Below, piece after piece: positions 34,180 through 45,879 of a stretch of 64,000 bases of DNA (position 1 is its first letter; the number at the start of each line of letters is the position of its first letter). Made by a program: the position numbers and the translations under genes. The notes beneath the pieces were generated by a model, which did no database searches, was not told the origin of the DNA, and worked only from the letters and a program-made list of their open reading frames with translations. Origin of the DNA: Scytalidium lignicola (lineage: Eukaryota > Ascomycota > Leotiomycetes); the NCBI GenBank assembly GCA_002812745.2, contig NCSJ02000237.1, positions 1 through 64,000 on the forward strand, given 5' to 3'.

Positions 34180-35545
34180 CTAGATAGTGCCTGTCGCCCA
34201 AGTAAGTGTAGGATAGCCCATGAAGTCTCGGTAGTTACTGGATGTCTCCAATGGTCTCATTCCTGTCAGCCATGCCTCTGAGTATGGAGTGCTGTATCCG
34301 TGTTCATTGTGGTAGTATCTATAGCCAATCTCCCCAATCGGGTATGAGCTTGCACGAGAGATGTTGGATATCTCTGAGTAAAGAATGGTACCACAGCAAC
34401 AGGGTCCCCAGTTGGTATCAAATGAAACATCATCAGATCCTGTGTTATATTTGAAGTAATATTCAAGTGCGAGCAAGAGCAGTGGGGTGTTTGCACCGTC
34501 TTGACTGATAAACTCAAACACGGATGTATCTCCTGAATATAAAACGTCAATCTTGAGTGCATGAGATTACCTCTGGCAGTATCTTTAAAATCGAGTAACC
34601 CACCTTGATTCGCAGCAACCTGTGCAGCCTCCTCGATCCACCCTACTTCATCGGCCGAATGACCCTGATCCCGTCCGGCTTCGGCACATTGGCCTGTTGT
34701 ATTGAGAAGGAGGGCTTGCATACCCGAGCCCTCTGTTCCGATACAAGCATCCTTAGGCTGCATAATAATGTCCAGCTCATCGGCAAAGCCGGTATAATTG
34801 TTGGTAAAGATGGAATATTCTAGACCTGCCATGTGACCCAGGAATGCTTGGTTGCCTCCAGGAGCTGGGGTACCGATGGCGTACATATACGGGACAAGTG
34901 CCTTGCTCACCATTGCTTGAGCCCGTTGAAAATTGGCCTCACCGCTCGGCCAGGTTCCTACAAGGTAGCGAACCAACTCTGCACCATTCACAAGTTGACG
35001 TCCAGATGTGGCAGCCAGGATATTATCCTCAGATACGACTTCTTGAAGGGTGGCAGACCAAGCGTCAACAATCTCCACTGTTTTCCCTGCATTCGCAGTC
35101 TCTCCCGTGATGGAGTAAACTAGGGCATTGAGAAGAGCCGCCCTTGAGTCAGATTGAAAGTTGTTAGACCAATCGCTAATAGTATCGTTCCCCGTGTTTC
35201 TTCCTATAATAGGGGCAGGACCTTCCATCTTGTAAGACGAGCTTGAAAAGCCGTCGTTCAAGAGGTCCTGGTATGTAGATGCCCACGGCACCTCTCCTAG
35301 ATATCCAGATTAGTTAGCCTCTGTATACTGTGTTTGATGCAGATAGATTCACCTGATAGTGCATTTGAACGATATTGCTCTATCTCATTCAAAGTATAAA
35401 GTATTCCTGGATGAACAAAAGAAGTTGGTACTTCCCTTCTTCGTTGGCCTAAACCTGTCGGCCTATTATAGTCTCCTGTTGCACCCACAGCTGCTGGGTG
35501 ATAGCCAAGGCTAAGGATCAAGAAGAAACCTTTTATGTATTTCAT
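34180..35545 (-). CDS. Secreted alginate-lyase-superfamily protein (second copy)
   Basis: Three exons (35545-35353, 35296-34571, 34532-34180) join to 423 residues. A signal peptide covers about residues 1-22 (MKYIKGFFLILSLGYHPAAV). SFVHPGILYTLNEIEQYR parallels the first copy, as does AEAGRDQGHSADEVGW in the middle. The C-terminal part continues through VFEFISQDGANTPLLLLALE. The second intron is only 38 bp, unusually short, but its removal is needed to keep the frame. The two lyase-like genes have diverged strongly apart from the FVHPGI and GRDQGH blocks, so they are not a recent duplicate. Likely extracellular; substrate unknown, uronic-acid polysaccharide inferred. Confidence 0.78.
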
Positions 35546-36238
35546 CCTCGACTATGAAAATTGGTGTAGATATTCAGATCCAATATTTTTTGTTGCCCTT
35601 TCTTCGTCACAGCGTGATACGTCTAGAGGGCTGGCGTGCTATAAGAAATTTTATATCATAATTTAACTAAAGCAAATAATCCTTATTAACGTAATAATTG
35701 GTTTTTTCCGTCACCGGAGGATTCGGCGGGATCTACGCGGAGCACATCAAATACGATCTCAACGTGTAGGTTGTAGATTCTACCCCGGTTTTTCGGATGT
35801 GTCCAAGATAGTTGCCAAATCACTTGGCGTGTCTTCCTTTCTGGGGGACCGGAGCAACTAAAGCATTCGCCTACACTCTAAACAAATATGATATTAATTA
35901 ATAGTTGTTACATAGCTTGAGTATACGTGTATTGCTGAATCCCCTGTGTCACTGCAGCCAGTAATCTTCCAATTTTGAAAGAGTTACAATTGGTGTCCGA
36001 TATTTCTTCCTGCCGACAAGGGTTCAATCTGGCGGAGGAAACAGCGGGATTACCCCGGTCAACGATGAAATCCTCAATTGCCTCAGTCTAGGGTTCTAGT
36101 TTGCTATTCACTTTTTTCTTTTAGATTTCCTCCTCTGATTGAGACACGGTTGAATTCATGAGACCAGCTTATTTAGGTAACACATTCCAGCAGTTTAACA
36201 CTCAAGTATCTAATCGTGCAGACTAGACTTCAACCAAC
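35546..36238. promoter_or_regulatory. Divergent upstream region of the second lyase and the beta-helix glycosidase
   Basis: The 693-bp shared upstream region contains CGG triplets around 35713-35728 (CGGAGGATTCGG). No experimentally known site is claimed. Confidence 0.35.
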
Positions 36239-37723
36239 ATGCGATTCCAATGGCTAATTACAATCTTTCATTCAGCACTCCTGTTTGCGCTAACTGCCGG
36301 TGCTGGATGTGATACTGGCCATGCAATTGTGGCATATCCTTTCCCAGAAAGCATGCGACGAAACACGGCATACTCAGTTGAAGTGCAACAGCTAGCTGGG
36401 CCAGTGAAGACAGTGGACTCCTATCTAGCCACGGTTGCACAGGTCAACACAACAAGTGGTTCCGCAGAGATCTATAATACTTCTGTTGCTTCCTTTGACT
36501 TCTGTGGTTCAGTCAAAATCTTGGTCAAGTACAATGCAGGCAAGATTCACAACGCAGTTGTGAGACCATATTCCTATGGAATCAAACCAAAAATATCCGG
36601 TAACACGTTGACATTTACGCTTAACACACCTCAGAACATTGTTGTTCAAGTCAATGAAGATATCTTCGGCACTTTGCAATTGCTCACCAATCCGATCGAG
36701 AGCAATGTGCCAGATCCTAACGATCCTGACATTTTGTACTTCGGACGGGGCATTAATAACGGCACGGCATATGCAAATGTATCTAGTGGTGTCTTGAATG
36801 TGACTTCAGGAAAGACTGTATATGTTGAAGGAGGTGGTGTCCTTACTGCTCAGGTTTCATTCACCAATATTTCAGAGGCCAGTCTTCGGGGCCGTGGCGT
36901 TTTATACAACAACCTTGGAGGTGGTGTTCTTATCCAGAACGCGTCGAATATCACCATTGAAGACATCATTATCTTGAATCCCGGTGGTTACGCAGTACTT
37001 ACTGGTTCGTCTAATGGGGTCACGATCTCCGGCATTCGTGCCTTTTCCTCAAGGAGCAATGGGGACGGAATCGATATTTTCTGCAGTCAGAATGTCCTGA
37101 TTGATGGCGTTTTCATGCGTAATTCAGATGACAACATTGCTCTATATCAACACCGATGGACTTATTATGGCAACTCTAGCAATTTGACACTGCAAAATTC
37201 GGCGTTGTGGGCGGATTATGCCCATCCTGTCAACATTGGAACTCACGGCAATACAGATGACCCCGAGACCATGGATGGAGTTACTATTCGAAATATCGAT
37301 ATCTTGGATCAACACGAGCCTCAAATGTGGTATCAAGGTTGCATTACCATCAATGCAGGAGATAGTAATACAATCCAGAATGTCTACGTTGAGGATGTTC
37401 GAATTGAGAATATCCGGCTTGGGCAGTTAGTAAACTTCAGAACGATGAACAACTCAATGTACAATACTTCTCCAGGGAACATCATTCAGAATGTATATAT
37501 TAAGGATATGGCTTACCAAGGTGATCACGCCAACCCCTCTCTTGTTCTCGGGTTTGACACTTCGCATCCGATCGTCAATATCACGTTTGACAATTTAACA
37601 GTCAACGGCAAGCAAATCTATGATACAATGAAGAAGCCAACTTGGTATTACACTTCTGATTTTGTTCCCTTGTTCGCGAATGAGCACGTTTCTGGCCTAA
37701 CGTTTGTTAATACCGGCAACTGA
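36239..37723 (+). CDS. Secreted right-handed beta-helix glycosidase (GH28/GH49-like)
   Basis: A single-exon gene of 494 residues with a signal peptide (residues 1-21). Residues 28-150 form an N-terminal beta-rich domain (HNAVVRPYSYGIKPKIS). From about 165 onward there are beta-helix turns rich in N-[VI]-T-[IL] repeats (ASNITIEDIIILNPGG, GVTISGIRAF). Possible catalytic acidic residues lie in SNGDGIDIF (273-281) and MRNSDDNIAL (Asp297, Asp298). HPVNIGTHGN (329-338) sits near the GHG position of GH28. The N-terminal domain plus helix layout recalls GH49 isopullulanase/dextranase as well as distant GH28 proteins. I cannot decide between them. Many N-glycosylation sites fit secretion. Its place in the cluster suggests a galacturonan- or glucan-like backbone as substrate. 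Confidence 0.75.
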   Translation: MRFQWLITIFHSALLFALTAGAGCDTGHAIVAYPFPESMRRNTAYSVEVQQLAGPVKTVDSYLATVAQVNTTSGSAEIYNTSVASFDFCGSVKILVKYNAGKIHNAVVRPYSYGIKPKISGNTLTFTLNTPQNIVVQVNEDIFGTLQLLTNPIESNVPDPNDPDILYFGRGINNGTAYANVSSGVLNVTSGKTVYVEGGGVLTAQVSFTNISEASLRGRGVLYNNLGGGVLIQNASNITIEDIIILNPGGYAVLTGSSNGVTISGIRAFSSRSNGDGIDIFCSQNVLIDGVFMRNSDDNIALYQHRWTYYGNSSNLTLQNSALWADYAHPVNIGTHGNTDDPETMDGVTIRNIDILDQHEPQMWYQGCITINAGDSNTIQNVYVEDVRIENIRLGQLVNFRTMNNSMYNTSPGNIIQNVYIKDMAYQGDHANPSLVLGFDTSHPIVNITFDNLTVNGKQIYDTMKKPTWYYTSDFVPLFANEHVSGLTFVNTGN

Positions 37724-38865
37724 TAACTAGTCAATCACTCGGGAAAAGATCCTACTCTCGATTTGCACAGTACTCTAATTAGTGATAAGTCTGGGATCGG
37801 CCACAATACAATCAATTTGCGTGTATTAGCTCATGGTACTCAGATTATTGAACAGTAAACTTTAAATATCGTGTATCATGAGTTAGAACCATCATACCAA
37901 AGCTAGCGGCTTGAGAAATCTCGAATGCGCTACTTTAGGTTATGGCCTAGATATTGATTTAAACTATGGGATTTCTAGTCAATACATCATTAAGCTCTCT
38001 ATAATCTATTTTAAACAGTGAGCAACCTATGAATGATAAACAAGTGCCCAAATGTTACCTCAGTAGGTGGCTTGGACAAGGTAGCGCATCCTTCTCACAC
38101 ATGTAGCTCCTGTCTACTCCGCATGGAATCCTAACAATTCTCTTGACACCAACATGTGGAAAAGTCAAACCTGGGGACCCCGCACCATGGGGTACATGTG
38201 TTTGAGATTCTGGCAAACAGGATCACCCAGGATGCACACATGGGGCTTGCAAAATTCCCCTGTTACGAGATCGGGGAGAAGTTGTCCATGTCCGGCGTCG
38301 TCTCCGAGACTTGGCCCGGCCGCCGACTGCCGAGGCCGTTAACCCCCCTTAATCCAGAATGCATCGAAATGTGAGCCACCCTGAAGATAACGTAACCTAT
38401 CTTCTCTAGCAATGTGTTATTGGCTATGCCATCTAATCATACACTCTGTCTTAGATAAGGAGTGGAGGGGAACTTCAGGATCCATAATAAAGCCACTGTG
38501 GGAGCGAAGTCACCTGCTCCAAGAGGAGTCCAGATGGTCGATTGTGGGTAATTTCTCAACCCAAACTGATTGTGCCCTTTCGGGGGTATAAAACGCTTTA
38601 TTAAATGTTTCGTCCCGTTTTATCACACCATTCCCATGGGCCCGCGCTCTCATTGGCACGCATGGATGTGTTCCCTGGATTGTTCTTAACTCACACCCCG
38701 TACATGCCCTGGCAGAGGATCCGAGCAGAGAACCTGCTGTTGCCCCGCAAAGAATGCTTGTTCCCCAGGGGGTAAAATGTGCACGCCACCTGCATTAATT
38801 ATTTCTCACCCCCGAGTCGCAAACGATACAAAACTTCCCTGGTCAGGACTTATGGGTGGTGGATA
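37724..38865 (+). other. Gene-free region upstream of the regulator gene
   Basis: About 1.1 kb with only short open frames. It is GC-rich around 38150-38350 and 38480-38760, with several CCCC/GGGG stretches typical of fungal regulator promoters. No gene recognised. Confidence 0.4.
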
Positions 38866-41691
38866 ATGGTTACTCATGTTGATGACGGATCGGATGCTTC
38901 CACCGAATCCCAAGGAATGGCAAAGATGGCTCGGGACCTCGATAATGACGGGAGCAACGAAGGAGACAAACCAGTAGCGGAAGATGAAGGTCCTGCGTGG
39001 GTTGCGACTCAATTACTCGTCGCCTCTCAATCACTGAAGCTAATAATCTTGTCCTGAACTAGGTGCCAGTCATGTCGCAAGAAGAAAGCCAAGTGCTCGC
39101 GACGGCAGCCATGCTCGCACTGTGTGAGATACGGTAAATCAGATTTCAGATACAATGATGGGGGCTNGGTGTAGTTAACTTGAATGCTGACGTATTAAAC
39201 AAGGTATCGACTGTGTTTACGATGAGAGGAGGTCGAAACCTGGGTTGAGAACCGGGGCGGTCGAAAGCCTCAGTCAACGAGTAGGTGAGTCAAGAACTGA
39301 ACACAACATCAAAACCCTACGGAAAACGAGATATCTAGAGTCCTGTGCTAAGGTATCTATCTGTGCATGACAGCTGCTCTTGAAAATATGTTTTTGGGGC
39401 AAGGTGTACTGTGGCAACAGGTTTTCAAGTGCCTGAATTCAATTCCGTCGCCGACGGCTGCGAACTTGACGCCCCTCAGCAGTGATGCTCCTGTCCAGGG
39501 TGAGACTCTGAGGGAGTGCACGACTCGATTGAAGGATACATTAACCAAGATTTCGGATGGTGGGTTGATCTCCGCCGGGGATTTACTCTTACGAAGCCCT
39601 TTGAAGCGCAAACGCACCGAACTTGAGTACGAGAGCAGCAGCCCGGCGCGGCCGCAGTCAGAAAATGAAAACATCAGTGAGAATACACTCCCTCCTGATG
39701 ATTTAATAGACGATCTGGTCGAGATATACTTCAAAAAATTCCATCCTTGGATTCCAATTCTTCATGTAAGGCAATTCCGTGAACGAATGGCATTGCCGGC
39801 AACACGGCAAGAGTTACACACTATATTTCATGCGATTACATCTTTATGCGTACGCTTTTCAGAAGATCCAAGGTTAAATAATACAGCAGTACGGGCAAAG
39901 TATGCAAAAAGGAGCAGAGAGATTGTGATACTACAGAGCATGGAGTCATTCTCTGTTGAGAACCTGCAGGCTTTGGTCATTTGCGCATTTGATATTGTAG
40001 GTTTGCTAATGCCGTGTCAAAATTATTTGAAGCGGTCAGCCAAATCTAACAGAAATGCAGATTGGAAGCGGGCGCGGTCCATCTGCCTGGTCAATCGTTG
40101 GCAGCATGACAAGGACCGTCGAGCAGTTGCAATTGAGCATAGAAGACGACGATAAGCATCAGCCGTCCGAATTTCTGATCAAACGCATGGCATTTCTTCC
40201 AGCAGCAGAGAGCTGGCTTGAACGAGAAGAACGGCGTCGGGTGTTTTGGAATGTTTTCCTGATGGATAGATTCTGTAGTATCGCAACGGGATGGAATGTC
40301 TCACTGACTAGCGCAGAGGTTAAGAGGCGACTTCCTTGTGAAGGTGCTTTATGGGAGGAAGGCAAATCTTTGGAAACACCGACGCCGTATTTTGGTATTG
40401 CAGACAAGTCTTCGAATGGAGCTCTACCTACTTCGAGGCCTGAGCTTGAGGACCAGGCCTCACTTGGGGGTTTTGCGTACTGTATCGAGGCATCCGAGAG
40501 CCTTAGCCTCGTTACAACGTTCTTCCTACGCCAAGCTGTCGACATGTCTAATGTACATGATGTCCAGATGTGGCTAATGCGATTCAAAGAACTTGATCTT
40601 CGTCTCATTCAGTAAGTCGTTTCTTTTAAAATTATGATTTACCAAAGTGGCTGATCTTGAGTGCTAGGTGGAAAATATTCCTCCCAGAACAGTGGCGAGA
40701 AGCATGCGCCGTAAATGCGGATGGAATGCTAGACCCCAACTTGACATTAGCCCATATTACACATAATACTGCCGTTGGACTATTGCACCAAGGAATTGCT
40801 TATCCGTCTCCAGCATGGCAAGCCAGCCCCATTCGATTACCATCGCTCTCTAGTGCAGAGACTTGTATGGCAGCAGCTACAGAAGTTACAATTATAGCGG
40901 AGAAATACCTCCAGGATTCTACGTCGCCTACAAATGCACAGTTTGCATTTTGTCTGTTTATCAGCGGCCGGATTTTGCTCGCTCATGTTGTCCATTGCAA
41001 TATCGCGCTCCCTTCCGAATTTGATTCCCTTATAAACAGCTTGATGGAAATTTCGAGGCGGTGGAATGGTCCACATGTTGAGCCAAGATCAAGAGTTGCC
41101 GAAAATCTGGCCTCTAAATTTGCAACTCGTTTAGTCCATGCTCGAAATCAGGGACCTCATTCATTAGATATCAGGCAATCAGCGTACTCTGAAGAACAAA
41201 TCCAGGATCCTACTAGTACGCAATTGAAACAGCAGAACAGCCTTCTAGCTGAAATTAGTAACACTTCGGCTGGTCCTCGCAACCATCTTCCTTCGAGGAC
41301 TACAATCCCTCCTGTTGGTATGATAAACGGGCACACAGATGATGAGGATACTATAGTCGTTGAACAGGAAGGCTCTCCAGATAGTATATCACTTGCATTC
41401 CCACCGTTGCCTTCAGCTTTTCAGCCACATTATGCTAGTGCAACGCAGACCGCAATGCCATCTCCTTTGCCAAGCCACAATCATATGCAACAATTAAGCT
41501 CATTTTATGGGCAGCACGCGCAAGAAACAGTTCAAACGAACTCTAACTATCCAGATCCGAGAGGTGTCGAGTATAATGGAGCCATTTCTGAATTTGAAGA
41601 TCTGCATTCTTTCTTTGAATACTCCTTCCTACCGACACAGAGGATTAGCATGTTTTCTGGACAGCTGGATAAAGCAAATGAGCCGCAATAA
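38866..41691 (+). CDS. Zn2Cys6 transcription factor with fungal-specific TF domain
   Basis: Six exons (38866-38996, 39063-39133, 39204-39284, 39374-39996, 40061-40611, 40668-41691) join to 826 residues. The first donor is GTGGGT; using it restores the zinc cluster ACQSCRKKKAKCSRRQPC and then SHC...GIDC, with the six cysteines spaced 2-6-5-2-6. It is followed by a basic linker and a short coiled segment (VESLSQRVAALENMFLG). A fungal-specific TF (MHR) domain runs from about residue 190 to 560, including FHPWIPILH, SGRGPSAWSIVGSMTRTVEQL and EERRRVFWNVFLMDR. The C-terminus is Ser/Pro/Gln-rich, likely an activation region. An ambiguous base at 39167 is inside an intron. Being next to the carbohydrate genes, it is a candidate pathway regulator (inference). 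Confidence 0.88.
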
Positions 41692-43278
41692 GCACCGCTT
41701 ATTCAAGGAGGATTACGGCTGTAAAGCGGAGACCTGTACAGGGATGCTTCTCGCATGATTAACTTCGATTGTAGTTACATGTAATATGTAGAGGTAAAGC
41801 AGCTTGCAGACATATGAAGAGGGGAGATGTAGCTGTACAAAGGGCGATGCAGCATCTCTGGGTGAATACATCTTAGACAGAGTGAGCAAGGATGATTTTC
41901 GTGCTACAGGATTGCAAGCCATTATACCTGAAAGGGCAGAAGTTAGGAGAGGATTTGGGGAATGATTTCCCTTTCTTGCCGCCAAGTGGGAACTCGTGAA
42001 CTCTTTTAAATACTCTTATGGGGCATCACTAATTTATCGGTATTGAGTAGTTGCTGTATTAAATTACAGATCACTTTCTTCCGCTGCAAAGTTTGGAAGT
42101 ATATAAATATCAATAAATACATAAGTTGGTATTTGGATATGCGCTGCTGTGTTCTGATTTATGCTCCTAGGTATTTGTACTGTACTGTACATATTTTGGG
42201 GTGTATTCTTGAGCGTATAAAAACATTTGCATATATAGCATGTGGTTGAGATTTACTACTAACGTATTTCTTTACGTGCTTGAGAAGCAATCCTATAAAG
42301 TATACCCAGTTAGAAGCTTATCATAAGTAGTGACAACCTACACACCTCAAAATCCCAGTTTTGCATAACGGAACTAAAGTCTACCCATGCCAGATCTTCC
42401 CATGCATACAGGAGCGGGAACTCTTTTACTTCGTGTCGTTCGATGCTCTTGTCTACTAGGGATGGATCAACGATCGCAAGGCCAAGCTCTGTGACGGTGT
42501 CCTGCTCACAGATTTCCGGAGTCACTAGTGAATCGGATGCTATCGAATCTGTACTTGTTAAGCGTTGTGATGATACATCTGAACGACGTTTAATGACTAA
42601 TATTGCTTCCAGGAAAAGTGGATGAAGTCTTTCTAATCAGCAGCCGAATAGGATACCTGGCTCATGTTCTCTAAACCTCTCAAAGGATGGCCCTCAATAT
42701 CGCACTAGCCATGCGGTTATGCTTTCCTGCCTCTGTGGTTCGTGGGTATGCGCAGAAGCCTTATATTTCTATAGCAAGTGGGAGAGTAGACAGAGAGACA
42801 TGGGCAAGCGTTATTACAGGCTCAATGGTTTAACCTTTGAGCAAGAACTCGAGCTCTCGTCGAATCACCCCGCCTTTAGATATTTCTTATAAACCTTTAA
42901 TCGAGGATGTACAGTACACCAGTCAAGGTTTTTGCACACATAAGGAGTGTAAGTCACTGTTGTCATAACACAGCAACAAGAACAACAACAATAAACATAA
43001 AATTGTCGTATTTACGTACAAATGGTTGTGTCGCACTCCGCAGGGCTGAGCAACCACTCAACTCGCAGCATTGCAGCTGCGCCTCCGACACAACTTATCA
43101 CTGTTGCCTAACTCAAACGTGCCCCATCAACACTCGTTCTTATCTGTATATCTTGCCTCTTGCCTCATCTCCCCTCTCTCTATTCTCTTCTTCTATATAC
43201 TGCAATAATTGAATCACCTCATCTAATTAAACCAAACAATATAAAAGCCGATAAATAAGTCGTGCCTGGTTGTTCGAA
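41692..43278. other. Intergenic region with one possible gene fragment
   Basis: No complete gene. On the minus strand at 42525-42310 a short frame (DTVTELGLAIVDPSLVD) resembles the start of an exonuclease-like fold found in fungal Gfd2-type proteins, but it is too short to call. A pyrimidine-rich stretch at 43150-43200 precedes the next gene. Confidence 0.35.
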
Positions 43279-44246
43279 ATGGCCAGTCATTCCGAAAACA
43301 CACCTTTCCTGGCAGACAATGACCACGACGACAGCTATGGCGGGGAAGAAAGCCATCCCGTAAAAACGTCCTATGCAAATTCGCATTTCCAACGCCCACT
43401 CAGGATCTTGACATCTGTTACTGCCTTCTTTTGCCTTTCAGTTTTTGGCCTTCTTATCACATCTTATGTTCTGCTTCAAGTGGGCCCATTCGTATACACA
43501 TACAGCTCCGAAGACAGTATTCGAGATCTGGCAATCTGCGTAAGTCCTTCCTTTCTCAATATCCTCCTATGCGATATGAGTTATCTCTACATCTGCTTTA
43601 TTTTTATGGAGTACGTATAACTTTCTCACAATCTCGCGCAGCTATTCGTAAACTTCGTCCTCTCGGCTCCGACAGTCTTCCTCGAAATCCCTATCATCAT
43701 CAATATTGCCGTCCACATTGCCATGTCCATTGTCATCTTTATCTTCTCTGGCAAGTTGTTCGGTAACGGCTGGCCAGGCGCAAACTTTTGTCGAAGATGG
43801 GAGAACACACCCGGCCACTACCGTCCTTTGCCAGATACTCCAGAGTGTATAGAAGCGAGGACCACCGTTAGACTTATGATGGGTGTTAGTGCTGGGATGG
43901 GGATTATCGTTGGGTAAGCTTGCTTCCCTTATCTTCGGCCTCTAACATTCCCATGAACTGAAATAGATGCCGTCTATCTAAGTGGAAGTGAAAAATGTCC
44001 TTGCTGATTGCTTTTTTTAGACTCCTCATTCTGACTATGCTACTCCTTCGCCTTGTCGCCATTTCCAGAACTAAATTCTGGGAGAGAAAGAATTTTGCCA
44101 TTCCTTCGTGGAACCCTACTGGGTTCACAGTGCAGCTCACACTCACTGTCTTACCTCAGGAGTCCGGTGCTCCTGGAGACAGGAAAAAGTTGAAGTCGGT
44201 TGCTACTTCTTCAGATGCTGAGGAGGAGAGATTGATCGAGACATAA
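43279..44246 (+). CDS. Small fungal multi-pass membrane protein of unknown function
   Basis: Three exons (43279-43539, 43642-43913, 44021-44246) join to 252 residues. The cytosolic-type N-terminus is acidic and His-rich (ADNDHDDSYGGEE). Hydrophobic segments lie at about residues 40-64 (ILTSVTAFFCLSVFGLLITS), 88-127 (probably two helices, including IPIIINIAVHIAMSIVIFIF) and 162-188 (MMGVSAGMGIIVG and on), so about four helices. The tail is charged (KKLKSVATSSDAEEER). No domain is recognised. The middle loop has several Cys and Pro (NFCRRWENTPGHYRP). It appears intact, and the codon use is ordinary. Confidence 0.75.
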
Positions 44247-44797
44247 ATTGAGGTCAAGGGATGACTTTTCAAGAGGGTCGCCACCTGTATCGAGGTCCGA
44301 CAAGAAACTTCTGTCTTCCATAAAGATGTGGCCCATCGCAGGCTGAATTTTAGATAACCTTCCTTACCCCGTTCCGAAACTACTTCTTTCCTCCACCCAA
44401 ACGAGTAGTAATACATATGAATTAAAGGATGATCTTGTTAGTCGCTATGCGTTTGGGACCTTGCAGTCCGGCTTTGCTACACATAATTATTTATTACAGA
44501 CGTAGTCATGGTAAGAAGTGCATTGACCTTGAACTGGCAAACGCATCTGAAATACGGAGGACGCGACAAAATGTGATGAGAATAGTGCCAAGGCGCTAGA
44601 CAAGCGCTAACGATTTGAGCGCTGGAAGTGCCCTGTAATTATAGCGACTTGTAGCCTACGAATGCTTTGTAATACGCTGCGATTATAGGGCAATTTAGGC
44701 ACTACACTCGCTGGAAAGCCTATGGCACGTGCACATTTAGTGTCTTGGCAGATTCCCATCACATTTTGCCGCCTCCTCCGTATACTATCGCTTATTA
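44247..44797. other. Intergenic region before the 438-bp MITE
   Basis: About 550 bases; no gene or repeat recognised. Confidence 0.4.
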
Positions 44798-45235
44798 ACG
44801 TAAATCCCTATCGGTCGGATCACCCTATCGGTCGGATCAGTGAAATTTACCGCACAATCAAGCAAAACTGCCCTCTAGCAAACTCAATTACCAAATCAAG
44901 TCATAACTATAAAATTGAAAATTGAATTTATATATTGATTTTCAATAAATAACCAAATTTTAAGAAAACTAACATTTGTGGTTAAGATTGTATAATCTAA
45001 TAATCATGATTTTGAAGTCCAAAAATATATTTTTCAATATTATAAGATTTTGAGAAATTTGAGAAACTCAAGAATCTAATGTTTGATATTATATTCGAAT
45101 AACCAATCATCATATATAATATCATGTTGCTAGCATTTATAACTATTGAATTTGCCAGGAGGTAGTTTTGGTCGATTTTGCGGTAAATTTCACTGATCCG
45201 ACCGATAGGGTGATCCGACCGATAGGGATTTACGT
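44798..45235. mobile_element. MITE with long terminal inverted repeats and tandem 17-mers
   Basis: The ends are inverted over about 90 bases; the first 57 are perfect (from 44798 and back from 45235). Each end carries two tandem copies of the 17-mer CCCTATCGGTCGGATCA. The centre is AT-rich without coding capacity. The flanks allow a TA (44796-44797 / 45236-45237) or, with slightly longer ends, an ATT duplication, so the superfamily is open between Tc1/mariner and Harbinger types. Confidence 0.85.
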
Positions 45236-45879
45236 TATTCATTAAACTATTATATGTACGTAAGTACACTTTATCTCATGGGGCCCGGCTCGTTTAAACT
45301 CGTCAAAATCTGTCAGGCAAAAATTCATATACAAGGATATCAATCATCGAGAGCCTTTCATTTCCAACAAAAGGCCAATCAGGACATTTTTCATTTTAAG
45401 GCACGGCGCTAAAAGTAGCCTCAAAGTGGCCTCCCGGGCTCCATGGGATAACTTTTAAATATAAACTATTTTACTGTTTTAAAGTGCACATATAATAGTT
45501 TAATGAAGAGGAAAATATACTATAATATTTAATATATTAATAAGTTCGATTTTTTTGAAAACGTATTTAATTATATAGCAAAAAAACTTTTAAATTAAAG
45601 TGTAGAGATACTGGTATTTTTGGATTAGTCAGGCGTGCTAATGGTTTATCAACATGTGCAAAGCGAAGCAGAATCAATTAATAAGTGTTACACGAAAGAA
45701 AAATCCAAATGACCATATTCGTGATGCATAGCAATATCGCGCCTCTCTTACAGTAATACCCCGAGTCCGTCAAATCTCAAGATCGACCACTACATAAGCA
45801 CATAAGTACTGTACATAATACGTACATTATACCTTTCTGCCACCCGCCGTGATATCGCCTGTACAAGGCCATAACCCCC
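45236..45879. other. Intergenic region 3' of the S28 gene
   Basis: AT-rich, about 640 bases, no gene recognised. Confidence 0.4.

Noticed and set aside
38154..38374. Overlapping 60-70 codon GC-rich frames upstream of the regulator
   Set aside because: Low-complexity composition, two overlapping frames, no homology; more likely promoter or leader sequence.
42310..42525. Short minus-strand frame with DTVTELGLAIVD
   Set aside because: Resembles part of an exonuclease-like fold but is too short and lacks catalytic context to be called a gene.
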